Source of the DNA: Nitratireductor aestuarii
GTDB taxonomy: Bacteria > Pseudomonadota > Alphaproteobacteria > Rhizobiales > Rhizobiaceae
Direction of reading: 5' to 3'
NCBI RefSeq assembly: GCF_014641695.1
Contig: NZ_BMIF01000008.1
Location: 62,001-126,000, forward strand
DNA length: 64,000 bases
In this document: piece after piece, positions 43,430 to 53,217 of the stretch
Layout: every line of letters begins with the position of its first letter
How positions within the stretch are numbered: the stretch's first letter is position 1
Notes under the pieces: model-generated
Database searches by the model: none
The model's input: only the letters and a program-made list of their open reading frames with translations
Told to the model about the DNA's origin: nothing
Program-made: the position numbers and the translations under genes

Positions 43430-44902
43430 TCAGGTGGTGGAAGGGGCAGGCCGCATGGATGCTGAAAATTCCTGCTCGACCAGTTTCGCGTGCGGCCAGG
43501 CGTTTTCGTCCAGGTTCAGGTCCGGGAAGGCCTTGGGCTTGAACACGGGCCGCAGGACGCCCTCCTTCAGCTGTACGCGGAAATCGTCCAGCACGCGCAG
43601 GCAGGTCGGGAACAGCATCATGATCGCCATGAGGTTCACCACGGCCAGTACGCCCATCAAGGGATCGGAGAAGAAGAAGACCGCCGTGGCGCCCGGCGCC
43701 GTCGAGCCAAGGAAGACGACAGCGACAACCGCCCAGCGCAGGATATGGAGTGCCGCCGGTTGCGACGTCATCACCCTCACCGCAGTCTCGCCGAGGTAGT
43801 AGTTGTAGATGATCGAGCTGAAGGCGAAGAGCAGGATGGCGAAGGTAAGGAAGTACTGGGCCCAGTCGCCCACTTGACTTGCCAGCGACTGCTGGGTCAG
43901 CACGATGCCGTCGATTTCCATGCCCGGCTGGTAGACGGGGCTCAGCAGGATGATGAAGGCCGTGCAGGAGCAGACGATGATCGTGTCGATGAACACGGAG
44001 AGAGACTGCGTGATGCCCTGACTGATGGGGTGGCGAACGTCTGCGGTGGCGGCCACGTTCGGTGCCGAGCCCAGGCCTGCCTCGTTGGAGAAGAGGCCGC
44101 GCCGCAGCCCTTGCGCCAGTGCCGCGCCGACACCGCCGCTCACCACTTCCTCGAAGCCGAAGGCGTTGGCGAAGATCGACACGAACACGCGGGGCAGATC
44201 GGTGATGTTCAGGATGATCACGATCAGCGCGAGACCGATGTAGATCACGGCCATGACCGGGATGATCACGTCGGCCGCCTTGGCAATGCGGCGGATGCCG
44301 CCGTAGACGATGAAGCCGGTGATGATCGCCAGCCCGATGCCGGTCCACATGCGATCGATGCCGAGGCTTTCGTTGGCAGCGCCGGCAAAGGTGTTGCCCT
44401 GGAAGGCGTTGAAGCCGAAGGCGAAGGACAAGAGCAGGCAGATCGCGTAGAGGACCGCAAGCCATCTGTATTTCACGCCAAGGCCGTAGATGATGTAGTC
44501 GGCGGGGCCGCCGCGGTAGGTGCCGTCGCCGTTGGAGCGCTTGTAGAGCTGCGCCAGCGTGCATTCCACGAGGCTGGTCGCCATGCCCACCACGGCAATG
44601 GCCCACATCCAGAACACAGCGCCGGGTCCGCCAAGCGTAATCGCCACGGCCACGCCGGCAATATTGCCGCCGCCGACGCGGCCGCCGACGGACACAAGCA
44701 GAGCCTCGCGGGCGCTGATGGCGTTAGGGTCGCCCGTCTGGTTCTTGCCAGACAGGACGCGGAACATTCGTCCGAAATATTCGATCTGGACGAAACCGCT
44801 CATCACGGTGATGAAAACGCCGAAGACGACGAGGATGGGGATCAGCGCCCAGCCCCAGGTGAGATCTTCGATGAGCCCAAAGAAGGCGGTGATCATCTGC
44901 AT
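43430..44902 (-). CDS. Sodium:alanine/glycine symporter (AGCS family)
   Basis: 490 residues from the ATG at 44902, which follows GAGAGGA. About ten or eleven membrane helices are visible. Family features are GWALIPILVVFGVFITVMSG at the N-terminus, VGGRVGGGNIAGVAVAITLG, and RRGLFSNEAGLGSAPNVAA, the amino-acid-binding segment. AGCS carriers import alanine or glycine with sodium. The last residues (SASMRPAPSTT) are unremarkable. The gene is monocistronic, with the PfpI gene downstream and a 383-base gap upstream. Which amino acid is carried cannot be told from sequence. Confidence 0.92.
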   Translation of the reverse strand: MQMITAFFGLIEDLTWGWALIPILVVFGVFITVMSGFVQIEYFGRMFRVLSGKNQTGDPNAISAREALLVSVGGRVGGGNIAGVAVAITLGGPGAVFWMWAIAVVGMATSLVECTLAQLYKRSNGDGTYRGGPADYIIYGLGVKYRWLAVLYAICLLLSFAFGFNAFQGNTFAGAANESLGIDRMWTGIGLAIITGFIVYGGIRRIAKAADVIIPVMAVIYIGLALIVIILNITDLPRVFVSIFANAFGFEEVVSGGVGAALAQGLRRGLFSNEAGLGSAPNVAATADVRHPISQGITQSLSVFIDTIIVCSCTAFIILLSPVYQPGMEIDGIVLTQQSLASQVGDWAQYFLTFAILLFAFSSIIYNYYLGETAVRVMTSQPAALHILRWAVVAVVFLGSTAPGATAVFFFSDPLMGVLAVVNLMAIMMLFPTCLRVLDDFRVQLKEGVLRPVFKPKAFPDLNLDENAWPHAKLVEQEFSASMRPAPSTT

Positions 44903-45285
44903 GGGCAGGCATCCTCTCTCGCGCAAACGCCCCTGGCTTTGCAGCCAGCTGGCACTTCGCCCTCCTGCACCCCGCGGTAGATTATGGTGTTATGTTAAAT
45001 AATTATACAACGGGATAGAAGAGCATTTCGGGCAAATTCATTAGCCACGATCAGGTTCCGGTGCTCGATGCATTATTTTGCCAGCTTCTGAATTCGGGAG
45101 TTGTCGAAGGTCTGTACACGTATCCACGGCCATCCAAGCGAGCCCGAGAATTGCCCACGCGCACGGATTGACAGGAGCGAAAGCCTCCCCTACGAATTCC
45201 ATGTTCTGGATTCTATAGAATGTAGCATCGGACGAGGTCGCAGCCGCCGGGAGGAGAACCGCTGCTGTCGACATGGGAGGAAATC
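44903..45285. promoter_or_regulatory. Regulatory gap ahead of the solute-binding-protein operon
   Basis: 383 bases between the divergent symporter and binding-protein genes. It contains TTGACA at 45168-45173 with a weak TACGAA 17 bases on (45191-45196), and an exact palindrome ATTCTATAGAAT at 45210-45221 just beyond. This could be a promoter with an operator for the FCD-type GntR regulator encoded at 48485, whose family often binds 12-bp palindromes of this kind. An AT-rich stretch at 44985-45013 probably belongs to the symporter promoter. Confidence 0.4.
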
Positions 45286-46638
45286 ATGAAACAACTCTTT
45301 GGAGCTGTCAGCTCCTTGTCGCGCCGCGCCCTGATGGTGTCGGCATCTGCAGCCGTCATCGCCACCATGACGGGGATGGTCGCTCAGGCCGAAGGCCTCG
45401 GCACTCCGGACAAGCCGGTCGAAGTCCGAATGATCGCCAATGAAGCGTTCGCCAACCAGTGGCAGACGCTGATGGTGCCTGAGTTCAACAAGCACTATCC
45501 AAACGTCAAGGTGACTATCGACGGCGTTCCCTATGTCGAGCTGCTCGCCAAGAGCATGCTGGACGCGACCGGCCCGAGCCCGACCTACGACATCATCATC
45601 GCCGATGATCCGTGGGTACCGCAATTGGCTTCCGTCGGTGCTCTACTCGACCTGCGGTCGGAGGAGGTCAAGGGCTGGACCTCGGAAGACTTCGACTGGG
45701 ACGACTTTAACGTGGCGCCGCTTGCGGCGAGCGAGTGGGATGGCGTCCAGTACGGCGTGCCGGTCCGCTCGAACATGCTCATGATGTTCGTCAACAAGTC
45801 CCTCTATGAGAAGGCGGGCGTGCCGGTTCCGACGCCAAAGCTCACCTGGAACGAGTTCCTCGAGCAGGCGCCGAAGCTGGTGCAGGACACCAATGGCGAC
45901 GGCAAGGTGGATGCCTGGGCGATCGACACCTATTTCGTGCGCGAGCCGCTGACGCCGACCATCTGGCAGACCATCATGAACTCGAACGGTGGCAGCCTGC
46001 TCGACGAGAACGGCAAGCCGGCGTTCAACAACGAGATTGGCGTCGCTGCACTCGAGACGCACAAGAAGCTGCTTGAGTTTGCCCCGACGGGCGCCATCAG
46101 CCACGGCTTCTCGGAATCCCTCCAGGCGTTCCGCCAGGGCATGGTTGCGACCCACATAAACTGGGGTTCGGTCTTCAAGGGTTCGGCGATTGACGCTGCA
46201 ACCACCACGCTCACTCCCGAGCAGGTCGGCATCCAGGTTCTGCCAATGGGCTCCAAGAGCGCTGGCGCACATCGCGGCATCTGGAGTGGTGCGGTTTCGG
46301 CCAAGAGCGAGAACCCGGAAGCTGCATGGGCTGTCCTGCAGTGGCTGAGCTCGAAGGAAGGCGAGAAGTGGCATTCAGCCAACCTCGGCGTCTTCCCGGC
46401 GCGCAAGTCTACGCTCGCCGCCGAGCCGTCGGAGCCGTGGCTCGTGCCCGTGTTCGACGCACTGCAGCAGGCCTATGACGCGGCAGGCGAAGGCAAGATG
46501 TGGCGTATCCGCCATCCGCGTTCGGATGCGGCTCAGCAGGTGCTCGCCGACGAGCATTCCCGCTTCATTGCCGGCCAGGTGAGTGCCGAGGAAGCGCTCA
46601 ACGTGGCTGCCGAGAAGATCGAAAAGATCCTCAAGTAA
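45286..46638 (+). CDS. Carbohydrate ABC transporter solute-binding protein (family 1)
   Basis: 450 residues with a GGGAGGA ribosome site five bases before the ATG. The signal peptide has an n-region with SRRALM and ends near MVAQA-EG; it resembles a twin-arginine signal but lacks the full motif, so Sec export is as likely. The mature part has YDIIIADDPWVPQLASVGAL and EWDGVQYGVPVRSNMLMMFV, characteristic of family 1 extracellular solute-binding proteins (CUT1). A glycine-rich loop TNGDGKVDAWAID is common to this group. It feeds the two permeases directly downstream. The substrate is probably a sugar, sugar alcohol or sugar acid, given the dehydratase and dehydrogenase genes in the same cluster. 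Confidence 0.92.
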   Translation: MKQLFGAVSSLSRRALMVSASAAVIATMTGMVAQAEGLGTPDKPVEVRMIANEAFANQWQTLMVPEFNKHYPNVKVTIDGVPYVELLAKSMLDATGPSPTYDIIIADDPWVPQLASVGALLDLRSEEVKGWTSEDFDWDDFNVAPLAASEWDGVQYGVPVRSNMLMMFVNKSLYEKAGVPVPTPKLTWNEFLEQAPKLVQDTNGDGKVDAWAIDTYFVREPLTPTIWQTIMNSNGGSLLDENGKPAFNNEIGVAALETHKKLLEFAPTGAISHGFSESLQAFRQGMVATHINWGSVFKGSAIDAATTTLTPEQVGIQVLPMGSKSAGAHRGIWSGAVSAKSENPEAAWAVLQWLSSKEGEKWHSANLGVFPARKSTLAAEPSEPWLVPVFDALQQAYDAAGEGKMWRIRHPRSDAAQQVLADEHSRFIAGQVSAEEALNVAAEKIEKILK

Positions 46639-46654
46639 AGCCGGGATGGGAAGC

Positions 46655-47587
46655 ATGGCGACGAACACGATGACAGCCGGGGAGGTGCGCCGCGCGCGGT
46701 CTCCCGTACGCAGCAAGCTCATGGATGCCGCCTCGCGGTGGGCCTTCATGGCTCCTGCGGCCATCATCCTCGCCGCCATGCTCGCCTATCCGATCATCTA
46801 TACGGTCGAGATCAGCTTCGCCCGCTTCGATCTCATGACCTTCAGTGCCGTAGAATTCGTCGGGTGGGAAAACTACGCCCATGTGTTCGATGACTACCGG
46901 TTCTGGTCGTCGATGCGGGTGACGCTCATCTATCTGGCTTTCGCGCTGCCGATCCAGATCGTGCTCGGCTTCGGCATAGCCTATCTCATCAATGCGCCGT
47001 GGCGCGGCCGTGGGGCAGTGCGTGCGCTGTTCATCATTCCGATGGTGGTCGCGCCCGTTGTCGCCGGCGGTATCTGGCGCATGATCCTCGACCCGCTCTG
47101 GGGCATCATGAACTGGGTGGCGGGCCTTTTCGGTGTCGATGGGCTCGACTGGTTCGGCGACCCCACACTCGCCATGGCCTCGATCATCATCATCGATACC
47201 TGGCGCTGGACTCCCTTCGTCATCCTGATTGCAACGGCAGCGCTGCTGGCGCTGCCGCGCGACATCTTCGAAGCAGCCGAGATCGACGGGGCCAACTGGT
47301 GGTCGATGCTGTGGTCGATCACGCTGCCGCTGCTGGTGCCGATCATTGCCGCAACCTTTGTGGTGCGGTGGCTCGGTGCGGTGAAGATGTTCGATATCGC
47401 GCTCGCCGCGACCTATGGCGGGCCGGGTGGTGCGACGAACGTCATCAACCTCTTCATCTATGAGGAAGCCTTTCGGTCGCTGCGCTTTGCTGAATCGGCG
47501 GCGATGGCGGTGATCGTCCTCGTCCTTACCATGGTGCTCACCGGGATCTTCCTGATCGGTACCCGCAAGCTGGAGGACCGCTATTGA
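46655..47587 (+). CDS. Carbohydrate ABC transporter permease (MalF/UgpA type)
   Basis: 310 residues from the ATG at 46655 (MATNTMTAGEV), 16 bases after the binding-protein stop and behind GGGAAGC. Six membrane helices are expected. The ATPase-contacting EAA loop reads FEAAEIDGANWWSMLWSITLPLL, which is quoted here as FEAAEIDGANWW and SITLPLL. GRGAVRALFIIPMVVAPVVA precedes it. It pairs with the next permease, whose TTG start overlaps its stop. Reads in the frame before 46655 lie inside the binding-protein gene and are not used. Confidence 0.92.
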   Translation: MATNTMTAGEVRRARSPVRSKLMDAASRWAFMAPAAIILAAMLAYPIIYTVEISFARFDLMTFSAVEFVGWENYAHVFDDYRFWSSMRVTLIYLAFALPIQIVLGFGIAYLINAPWRGRGAVRALFIIPMVVAPVVAGGIWRMILDPLWGIMNWVAGLFGVDGLDWFGDPTLAMASIIIIDTWRWTPFVILIATAALLALPRDIFEAAEIDGANWWSMLWSITLPLLVPIIAATFVVRWLGAVKMFDIALAATYGGPGGATNVINLFIYEEAFRSLRFAESAAMAVIVLVLTMVLTGIFLIGTRKLEDRY

Positions 47588-48441
47588 CCTCGCTCGCTCT
47601 CTCCGGCGGAACGCGCAAGTCCCGCTTCTGGCCCCGCGTACGCATCGCAGCCGGGTTGCTCGCCTGCGTCATCTTCCTGTTCCCCGTGTTCTGGATGGTG
47701 TTGTCATCGTTCAAGGCGCAGCGTGATATCTTCACGGTGCCGCCGACGCTGTTCTTCACACCGACGCTGCAGCACTATTTCGAATACATGCAGCGCGCCG
47801 ACATCAGCCGCCGCATGATCAATACAATCATCGTGGCAGCCGGCTCCGGCATCATCTCGATCGTGGCAGGCGGCATGGCGGGCTATGCCCTGGCGCGCAT
47901 CCGGCTGCGGGGCGCGGGAACGATCGGCGTGCTCATCCTCCTGTCACGCGGCGTGCCGCCGATCGCGCTTGCTGTCCCGATGTTCCTTGTGGCCCGCTCG
48001 CTCGGCGTTACCGACCAGCACATTACGCTGATCCTCGCCTACTGCACCTTCCTCATTCCGTACGTGATGTGGCTGATGCGCGGCTTCTTTCTGGCGCTGC
48101 CTAAGGAGCTTGAGGAATCCGCCATGATCGACGGTTGCAGCCGCATGGGCGCGTTCTTCAAGATCATCGTACCGATCTCGATGCCGGGCATCCTGTCGAC
48201 GCTGATCTTCAGCATGATCCTCGCCTGGGAAGAGCTGCTCTTCGCGCTCGTGCTCACCAACCGCTATGCGTCGACCATTCCCGTAGCCATCGCCGGCATC
48301 GCCGGAGACACGGTAAACGGCGCCAACTGGGGCGCGCTGACGGCGGTGGGGACATTTACGGTTCTGCCAGTGGTGGTCTTCGCGCTTCTGGTCCAGAAGT
48401 GGCTCATTCAAGGCCTCGCCGACGGCGCGACCAAGGGATAA
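47584..48441 (+). CDS. Carbohydrate ABC transporter permease (MalG/UgpE type)
   Basis: 285 residues beginning with a TTG at 47584 that overlaps the upstream stop (TTGA), so translation is coupled; no better start is near. Six helices, opening IAAGLLACVIFLFPVFWMVL. MalG-type features are LSSFKAQRDIFTVPP and the EAA loop LEESAMIDGCSRMGAFFKI. Together with the upstream permease it makes the membrane channel of a CUT1-type importer. The gene is followed 43 bases later by the GntR regulator. Confidence 0.92.
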   Translation: MTSLALSGGTRKSRFWPRVRIAAGLLACVIFLFPVFWMVLSSFKAQRDIFTVPPTLFFTPTLQHYFEYMQRADISRRMINTIIVAAGSGIISIVAGGMAGYALARIRLRGAGTIGVLILLSRGVPPIALAVPMFLVARSLGVTDQHITLILAYCTFLIPYVMWLMRGFFLALPKELEESAMIDGCSRMGAFFKIIVPISMPGILSTLIFSMILAWEELLFALVLTNRYASTIPVAIAGIAGDTVNGANWGALTAVGTFTVLPVVVFALLVQKWLIQGLADGATKG

Positions 48442-48484
48442 CCAGGATGAAGTTCATGACAGTAAACGCCCGGATGATTGCCCG

Positions 48485-49165
48485 ATGACGAAGCCCGCGA
48501 TCTTCCTTTCCAAGACGGACCTCGCCCGCCGGCATATCGAAGGGCTGATCATCTCGCGGCAGGTGAAGCCGGGCGACCGCATCACCACGCGCGAGGTTTC
48601 CGAGGCGCTGGGCATCAGCGAGACGCCGATCCGCGAGGCAATCCGCAGCCTTGCCTCCGAAGGCTGGCTTGAGGTGCAGACGCATGTAGGCGCGGTGGTG
48701 GCGAGTGCGGGCAGCGAGCAGCTGCGCGAGATCTATGCGCTGCGGGGATTGATCGGCGCGCTTGCCATTGAGCTTGGCAGTGCCAGCTTCAACGCGGAGC
48801 GGCTTGCGGCGCTTGACGCCAACATCGCCGAAGCGACGGCTGCCGTCGATGCCCAGGACACGACGCGCTACACGCAGACCAACCACGAGTTCCACGTGCT
48901 CCTGAGCGACACGCCGCAGTCGCAATGGTGCCTGCGCATGCTGGTCAACATGAGCGCGATGACGTCGGCGCACTATGGCTTCAACCTGCTGCCGGAACGC
49001 ATGGCGGCATCGCTGGCTGAACACAAGGCGATCCGCGACGCGCTGCGCGCCGGCAATTTCGAGGCTGCGGCCTCGTTGATCAAGCTGCACGAACATTCGG
49101 CTTACGAAACAATCGCGAGCGCGCTTGCAGAAGACAATGAAGTCCGGGCCCTGGGCACTGGCTGA
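48485..49165 (+). CDS. GntR-family (FCD) transcriptional regulator
   Basis: 226 residues, the normal length for the FadR/FCD group. The winged helix (about 10-75) has [20 protein letters not shown] followed by [20 protein letters not shown]. The ligand domain has [17 protein letters not shown], an acidic/His metal site in [11 protein letters not shown], and a second His in SLIKLHEHS. It is embedded in the transporter operon between the permeases and the ATPase, so it probably senses the imported compound or a product. The palindrome at 45210-45221 is a possible operator. Confidence 0.9.
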   Translation: MTKPAIFLSKTDLARRHIEGLIISRQVKPGDRITTREVSEALGISETPIREAIRSLASEGWLEVQTHVGAVVASAGSEQLREIYALRGLIGALAIELGSASFNAERLAALDANIAEATAAVDAQDTTRYTQTNHEFHVLLSDTPQSQWCLRMLVNMSAMTSAHYGFNLLPERMAASLAEHKAIRDALRAGNFEAAASLIKLHEHSAYETIASALAEDNEVRALGTG

Positions 49166-49239
49166 CAATAAACATCGTGGCGGGTGCCGGCCTTGAGGAG
49201 GGCCGCGCTGGCGACAGACGATGGGGAGAGAGTAAACGC

Positions 49240-50304
49240 ATGAGTACAGTTGCTATCCGCAACGTTCACAAGTCGTACGGGGCGCTGCCGGTCATCCACT
49301 GCGTTTCGCTCGACATTTCTGATGGCGAGTTCGTGGCGCTGGTGGGTCCCTCCGGCTGTGGCAAGTCCACGCTTCTGCGGATGATCGCGGGGCTCGAGGA
49401 CATCACCGCGGGGGATATCGTCATCGCGGACCGGGTGGTGAACGACATCGCGCCCAAGGACCGGGACATCGCGATGGTGTTTCAGAATTACGCTCTCTAT
49501 CCGCACATGAACGTGCGCCAGAACATGGGCTTTGCGCTTCGTCAGCGGAAGATTTCCCGTGACGAGATCGACCGGCGCGTGATGAACGCCGCGCGTATTC
49601 TCGGCCTTGAGCAGCTGCTCGACCGCAAGCCGCGTGCACTCTCCGGTGGCCAGCGCCAGCGCGTCGCCATGGGCCGGGCCATCGTGCGTAACCCGAACGT
49701 CTTCCTGTTTGACGAACCGCTTTCGAACCTCGACGCAAAGCTGCGGGTGCAGATGCGCTCGGAACTCAAGGAACTGCACCAGCGCCTCGGCGTCACCACC
49801 GTCTATGTGACGCACGACCAGATCGAGGCGATGACGCTCGCCGACCGGGTCGTGGTCATGAATGGCGGCATCGTGGAGCAGATGGGACCGCCACTGGAAC
49901 TCTACGACAAGCCGATGAGCCTGTTCGTCGCGGCCTTCATAGGCTCGCCGCCGATGAACTTCCTCGAGGGATCGCTCAACACACCCAATGCACTCATCCT
50001 CGATGACGGCACCGAGGTGGCGCTGCCAGCACCAGTTGCCGGCAACGGGCGCACCACGATCGGCGTCAGGCCCGAGCACCTTTTCCTCACGGATGCCGGA
50101 TGGCCTGCCGTGGTCTCGGTCATCGAGCCGACCGGTTCTGAAACGCAGATCACCGCACGTCTGGGCGACTATGTCATTCGCGTCCTTATCCGCGGCCGAA
50201 CCGATGTGCAGCCCGGCGAGACAATCCATGTTTCGGCCAAGCCCGCCGACATCCACGTGTTCGACACGGCCTCCGGAAGGCGACGCGAGACGGTTACGAC
50301 GTAA
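49240..50304 (+). CDS. ABC transporter ATPase, MalK/UgpC type
   Basis: 354 residues from the ATG at 49240, behind GGGGAGAGAG. The ATPase core has Walker [13 protein letters not shown], signature [15 protein letters not shown] and Walker [17 protein letters not shown]-terminal TOBE-type regulatory domain (from about 240) has [10 protein letters not shown] and [10 protein letters not shown]. This is the energy-coupling subunit for the two permeases upstream. MalK-like ATPases work as dimers and may be shared between several CUT1 transporters. The first 21 codons of the longer frame are not homologous and are omitted. Confidence 0.93.
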   Translation: MSTVAIRNVHKSYGALPVIHCVSLDISDGEFVALVGPSGCGKSTLLRMIAGLEDITAGDIVIADRVVNDIAPKDRDIAMVFQNYALYPHMNVRQNMGFALRQRKISRDEIDRRVMNAARILGLEQLLDRKPRALSGGQRQRVAMGRAIVRNPNVFLFDEPLSNLDAKLRVQMRSELKELHQRLGVTTVYVTHDQIEAMTLADRVVVMNGGIVEQMGPPLELYDKPMSLFVAAFIGSPPMNFLEGSLNTPNALILDDGTEVALPAPVAGNGRTTIGVRPEHLFLTDAGWPAVVSVIEPTGSETQITARLGDYVIRVLIRGRTDVQPGETIHVSAKPADIHVFDTASGRRRETVTT

Positions 50305-50357
50305 GAGGGAGCGATGCACCGCTCGCTATTCAAATTCAAGAACAGGCATTGAAGGTC

Positions 50358-51584
50358 ATGAGAAACAAAGCAAGAATTGCCGAAGTAAAGACGCTCTCCT
50401 GTAGCAATTCCTTCCGCAACTACCACTTCCTGAAGATTACGACAGAGGATGGAACTGTCGGCTGGAGCGAGTTCGACGAGAATTTCGGTTCGCCAGGTGT
50501 TGCCTATATCATCAACGAACTCAGCCATAGGCTGATTGGCCAAAGCGTTTTGCTGCACGAGCACATCCGCGAGGACCTGAGCGATGTGACACGTCCTGCG
50601 CTCAGTGGTGTGATCGCTCAGGCCATTGGCGCTATAGAAAATGCGCTGCTCGACGCCAAGGCGAAAATCATGGACGTTCCGGCCCATGTGCTACTCGGCG
50701 GAATGGTGCGCGACAAGATCCGCGTTTACTGGTCCCACTGCGTTGCCTATCGCATGCGTACGGAGCATTTCTCACCGCCGATCCATGATGCGGATGGCGT
50801 GCGCCAGATTGCCAATGATGTCCGCAACGACGGGTTCACGGCGCTGAAGACAAACATCTTCGAATACGACGCGAATGACAGGATTTCCGCCTGGGCCCCG
50901 GGGTTCGGCCGTCCGCATGACCTGTCGCGCAATGTCGAGCGCAAGACGCGCCAGGATCTGCGCCGGCATCTGGAAATCATGCGCGAGTCCGCCGGTCCCG
51001 ACATCGACATCCTCCTTGATCTCAACTTCAATGCGCGCACGGATGGCTATCTGGAGATGATCCGTGAGATCAACGATCTCGACATTTTCTGGGTGGAGCT
51101 CGATACGCTCGACCCAAAGGCACTCGCCTATATCCGCTCCAAGAGCAATCATCCGATCGCATCCTGCGAGACGCTTCTCGGCCTGCAGCAGTTCCTGCCA
51201 TTCTTCCAGAACCAGGCTGTTGATGTCGCCATCATTGACACACCTTGGAATGGTGTCTGGCAGTCGCTGAAGATTGCTGCAGCCGCAGCAGCTTACGAGG
51301 TGAGTGTCGCGCCGCACAACTTCTACGGCCACCTGTGCACGATGATGAACGCGCATTTCAGCGCCGTGGTGCCCAATGTCCGGATTATGGAAACCGATAT
51401 CGACCGTATATCCTGGGACTCGGAAGTGTTTACCCATGCGCCGGAGTACAAAGACGGTTACCTGATCCTGCCGGACCGCCCGGGCTGGGGTACAGAGCCG
51501 AACGAAGAGGCGCTGAAGAAATATCCGCCGCTTGCCAAGACCGGTCTCATCAACCGCACGGCGACGCCGCGTCTGGATTTCTGA
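50358..51584 (+). CDS. Enolase-superfamily sugar-acid dehydratase (mandelate racemase group)
   Basis: 408 residues from the ATG at 50358 (MRNKARIAEVKTL). The three metal ligands are Asp221 (ILLDLNFNA), Glu247 (FWVELDT) and Glu271 (IASCETL). A catalytic Asp294-His320 pair sits in AIIDTPWNG and SVAPHNFYGH, and the lysine is Lys164 in ALKTN, where most mandelate-racemase-group members read KxK. These enzymes take the alpha-proton from a carboxylate sugar and lose water. It lies 53 bases after the ATPase in the same operon and just before a GMC dehydrogenase. An aldonic- or uronic-type acid as substrate is inferred. Confidence 0.88.
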   Translation: MRNKARIAEVKTLSCSNSFRNYHFLKITTEDGTVGWSEFDENFGSPGVAYIINELSHRLIGQSVLLHEHIREDLSDVTRPALSGVIAQAIGAIENALLDAKAKIMDVPAHVLLGGMVRDKIRVYWSHCVAYRMRTEHFSPPIHDADGVRQIANDVRNDGFTALKTNIFEYDANDRISAWAPGFGRPHDLSRNVERKTRQDLRRHLEIMRESAGPDIDILLDLNFNARTDGYLEMIREINDLDIFWVELDTLDPKALAYIRSKSNHPIASCETLLGLQQFLPFFQNQAVDVAIIDTPWNGVWQSLKIAAAAAAYEVSVAPHNFYGHLCTMMNAHFSAVVPNVRIMETDIDRISWDSEVFTHAPEYKDGYLILPDRPGWGTEPNEEALKKYPPLAKTGLINRTATPRLDF

Positions 51585-51612
51585 CCAGTCGCCTGGTGGG
51601 CAGAGGTTCTGC

Positions 51613-53217
51613 ATGATCATGAATGAAACGGTCGACGTGCTGATCATTGGCGGTGGCGCTTCGGGTGCCGCCGTCGCGTGGAGCCTCGCCGACACGCGGA
51701 TGCGCATAGTCTGCCTGGAGCAGGGCGATTGGCAGGAGCCGTCGCGCTATCCGAGCACCGGTCTGGATTGGGAGAACAGGCAGTTCGGCGACTATGCCAT
51801 CAGCCCGAACCGCCGTAAGGGGAAGGCCGACTATCCGATCAACGACGACGAGTCTCCGATCAAGGTCGCCAATTTCAATGGCGTGGGCGGCGGCACCATT
51901 CTTTATGCCGGGCATTTCCCGCGCATGCATCCGTCTGACTTCCGGGTGCGTACGCTTGATGGCGTGGCCGATGACTGGCCGATCGACTACTGGAAGCTGG
52001 AGCCCTTTTTCGCGATCAACGACCGCATGATGGGCGTGGCCTCGCTTGCTGGCGACCCCGCTTACCCCGACAAGGAGGCGGTGATGCCGCCTTTGCCGCT
52101 TGGGCGCACAGGCGAACGCCTTGGCCGGGCCATGAACGAGCTTGGCTGGCACTGCTGGCCCTCCGACAGTGCGATCACCTCGCAGGAATATCAGGGCCGC
52201 GCGCCCTGCATCAATCTCGGCCATTGCGGCCATGGCTGTGCGCAGGGAGCCAAGTCCAGCACGGACATCACCTACTGGCAGGAGGCGATCCGCAATCGTG
52301 TCGAGCTGCGCACCAATTGCCGCGTCAGCCGGATCGAAACAAACGAAGACCGGATGGCTACGGGTGCATGGTATTTCAATGGCGATGGCGAGGAAGTCTT
52401 CCAGCCAGCCGAGATCGTCATCATGGCGTGCAATGGCATCGGCACGCCGCGCATTCTCTTGAACTCGGCTTCAGAGCGGTTTCCCAGCGGACTTGCCAAC
52501 TCGAGCGGGCAGGTGGGGCGCAACCTGATGTTCCATCCCTACGGGCTTGCGCGCGGTACGTTTGACGAGAAGCTCGACGCATATCGCGGCTCACGCGTGT
52601 TCATGTGGTCGATGCAGTTCTACGAGACGGACCCCGCGAACGATTTCAAACGCGGCTACTGCTATCAGTTTACGCGCGGGTTCAGCCCGGCGATAACAGC
52701 CATCAACGGCATGGGTGATGGCCTGTTACCGTGGGGCGAGGGGCATCACGCGGCCTATCGCGACCTGTTCGAGCGGCAGGCGGGTATGGTGTCGGTCTGT
52801 GAGGATTTACCGGAGGAGATCAACCGCGTCACGCTGGACCCCGCGCTCAAGGACGCGAACGGCATACCCGCGCCGAAGATCACCTATCGGCTGGGCGAGA
52901 ACACGCTGAAGATGCTCGACCATTCGCTGGCGCGTGCGACCGACATCCTCACCGTGGCCGGTGCGAAGGATATCGTCACTCGTGCGCCGCTGCCCTATGC
53001 GGGCTGGCATCTGCTTGGCACCGCCCGCATGGGCGATGATCCGCGCAATTCGGTAGTCAATAGCTGGGGCCGCAGCCATGATGTGAAGAACCTCTTCATC
53101 GTGGATGGCAGTGTGTTTGTCACGTCCGGCGGGGTGAACCCGACATCGACTATCCAGGCGATCGCTCTCTACATCGCCGACCAGATCAAGGAGCGTCTTC
53201 ATGACCTCTTCGCCTGA
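51613..53217 (+). CDS. GMC-family FAD dehydrogenase, gluconate 2-dehydrogenase large-subunit-like
   Basis: 534 residues from the ATG at 51613. The FAD motif is VDVLIIGGGASGAAVAWSL, and VGGGTILYAGHFPRMHP is the gluconate-dehydrogenase-type flavin segment. A cysteine cluster CINLGHCGHGCAQGAKS is typical of the GMC group that works with a small subunit. The C-terminal active-site part is GWHLLGTARMGDDP and VTSGGVNPTSTIQA. It oxidises a polyol, sugar or sugar acid. The small subunit-like gene overlaps its end by 17 bases. No Tat or Sec signal is visible and no cytochrome c gene follows, which is unlike membrane-bound gluconate dehydrogenases. Confidence 0.88.
   Translation: MIMNETVDVLIIGGGASGAAVAWSLADTRMRIVCLEQGDWQEPSRYPSTGLDWENRQFGDYAISPNRRKGKADYPINDDESPIKVANFNGVGGGTILYAGHFPRMHPSDFRVRTLDGVADDWPIDYWKLEPFFAINDRMMGVASLAGDPAYPDKEAVMPPLPLGRTGERLGRAMNELGWHCWPSDSAITSQEYQGRAPCINLGHCGHGCAQGAKSSTDITYWQEAIRNRVELRTNCRVSRIETNEDRMATGAWYFNGDGEEVFQPAEIVIMACNGIGTPRILLNSASERFPSGLANSSGQVGRNLMFHPYGLARGTFDEKLDAYRGSRVFMWSMQFYETDPANDFKRGYCYQFTRGFSPAITAINGMGDGLLPWGEGHHAAYRDLFERQAGMVSVCEDLPEEINRVTLDPALKDANGIPAPKITYRLGENTLKMLDHSLARATDILTVAGAKDIVTRAPLPYAGWHLLGTARMGDDPRNSVVNSWGRSHDVKNLFIVDGSVFVTSGGVNPTSTIQAIALYIADQIKERLHDLFA

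Noticed and set aside
43490-44980. 496-codon plus-strand frame opposite the sodium symporter
   Set aside because: The composition (Asp, His, Glu, Gly) is that of an antisense frame; the minus strand has clear membrane helices and family motifs.
49102-50319. 405-codon minus-strand frame opposite the MalK-type ATPase
   Set aside because: Overlaps a full set of ATPase motifs on the plus strand and has no recognisable domain.
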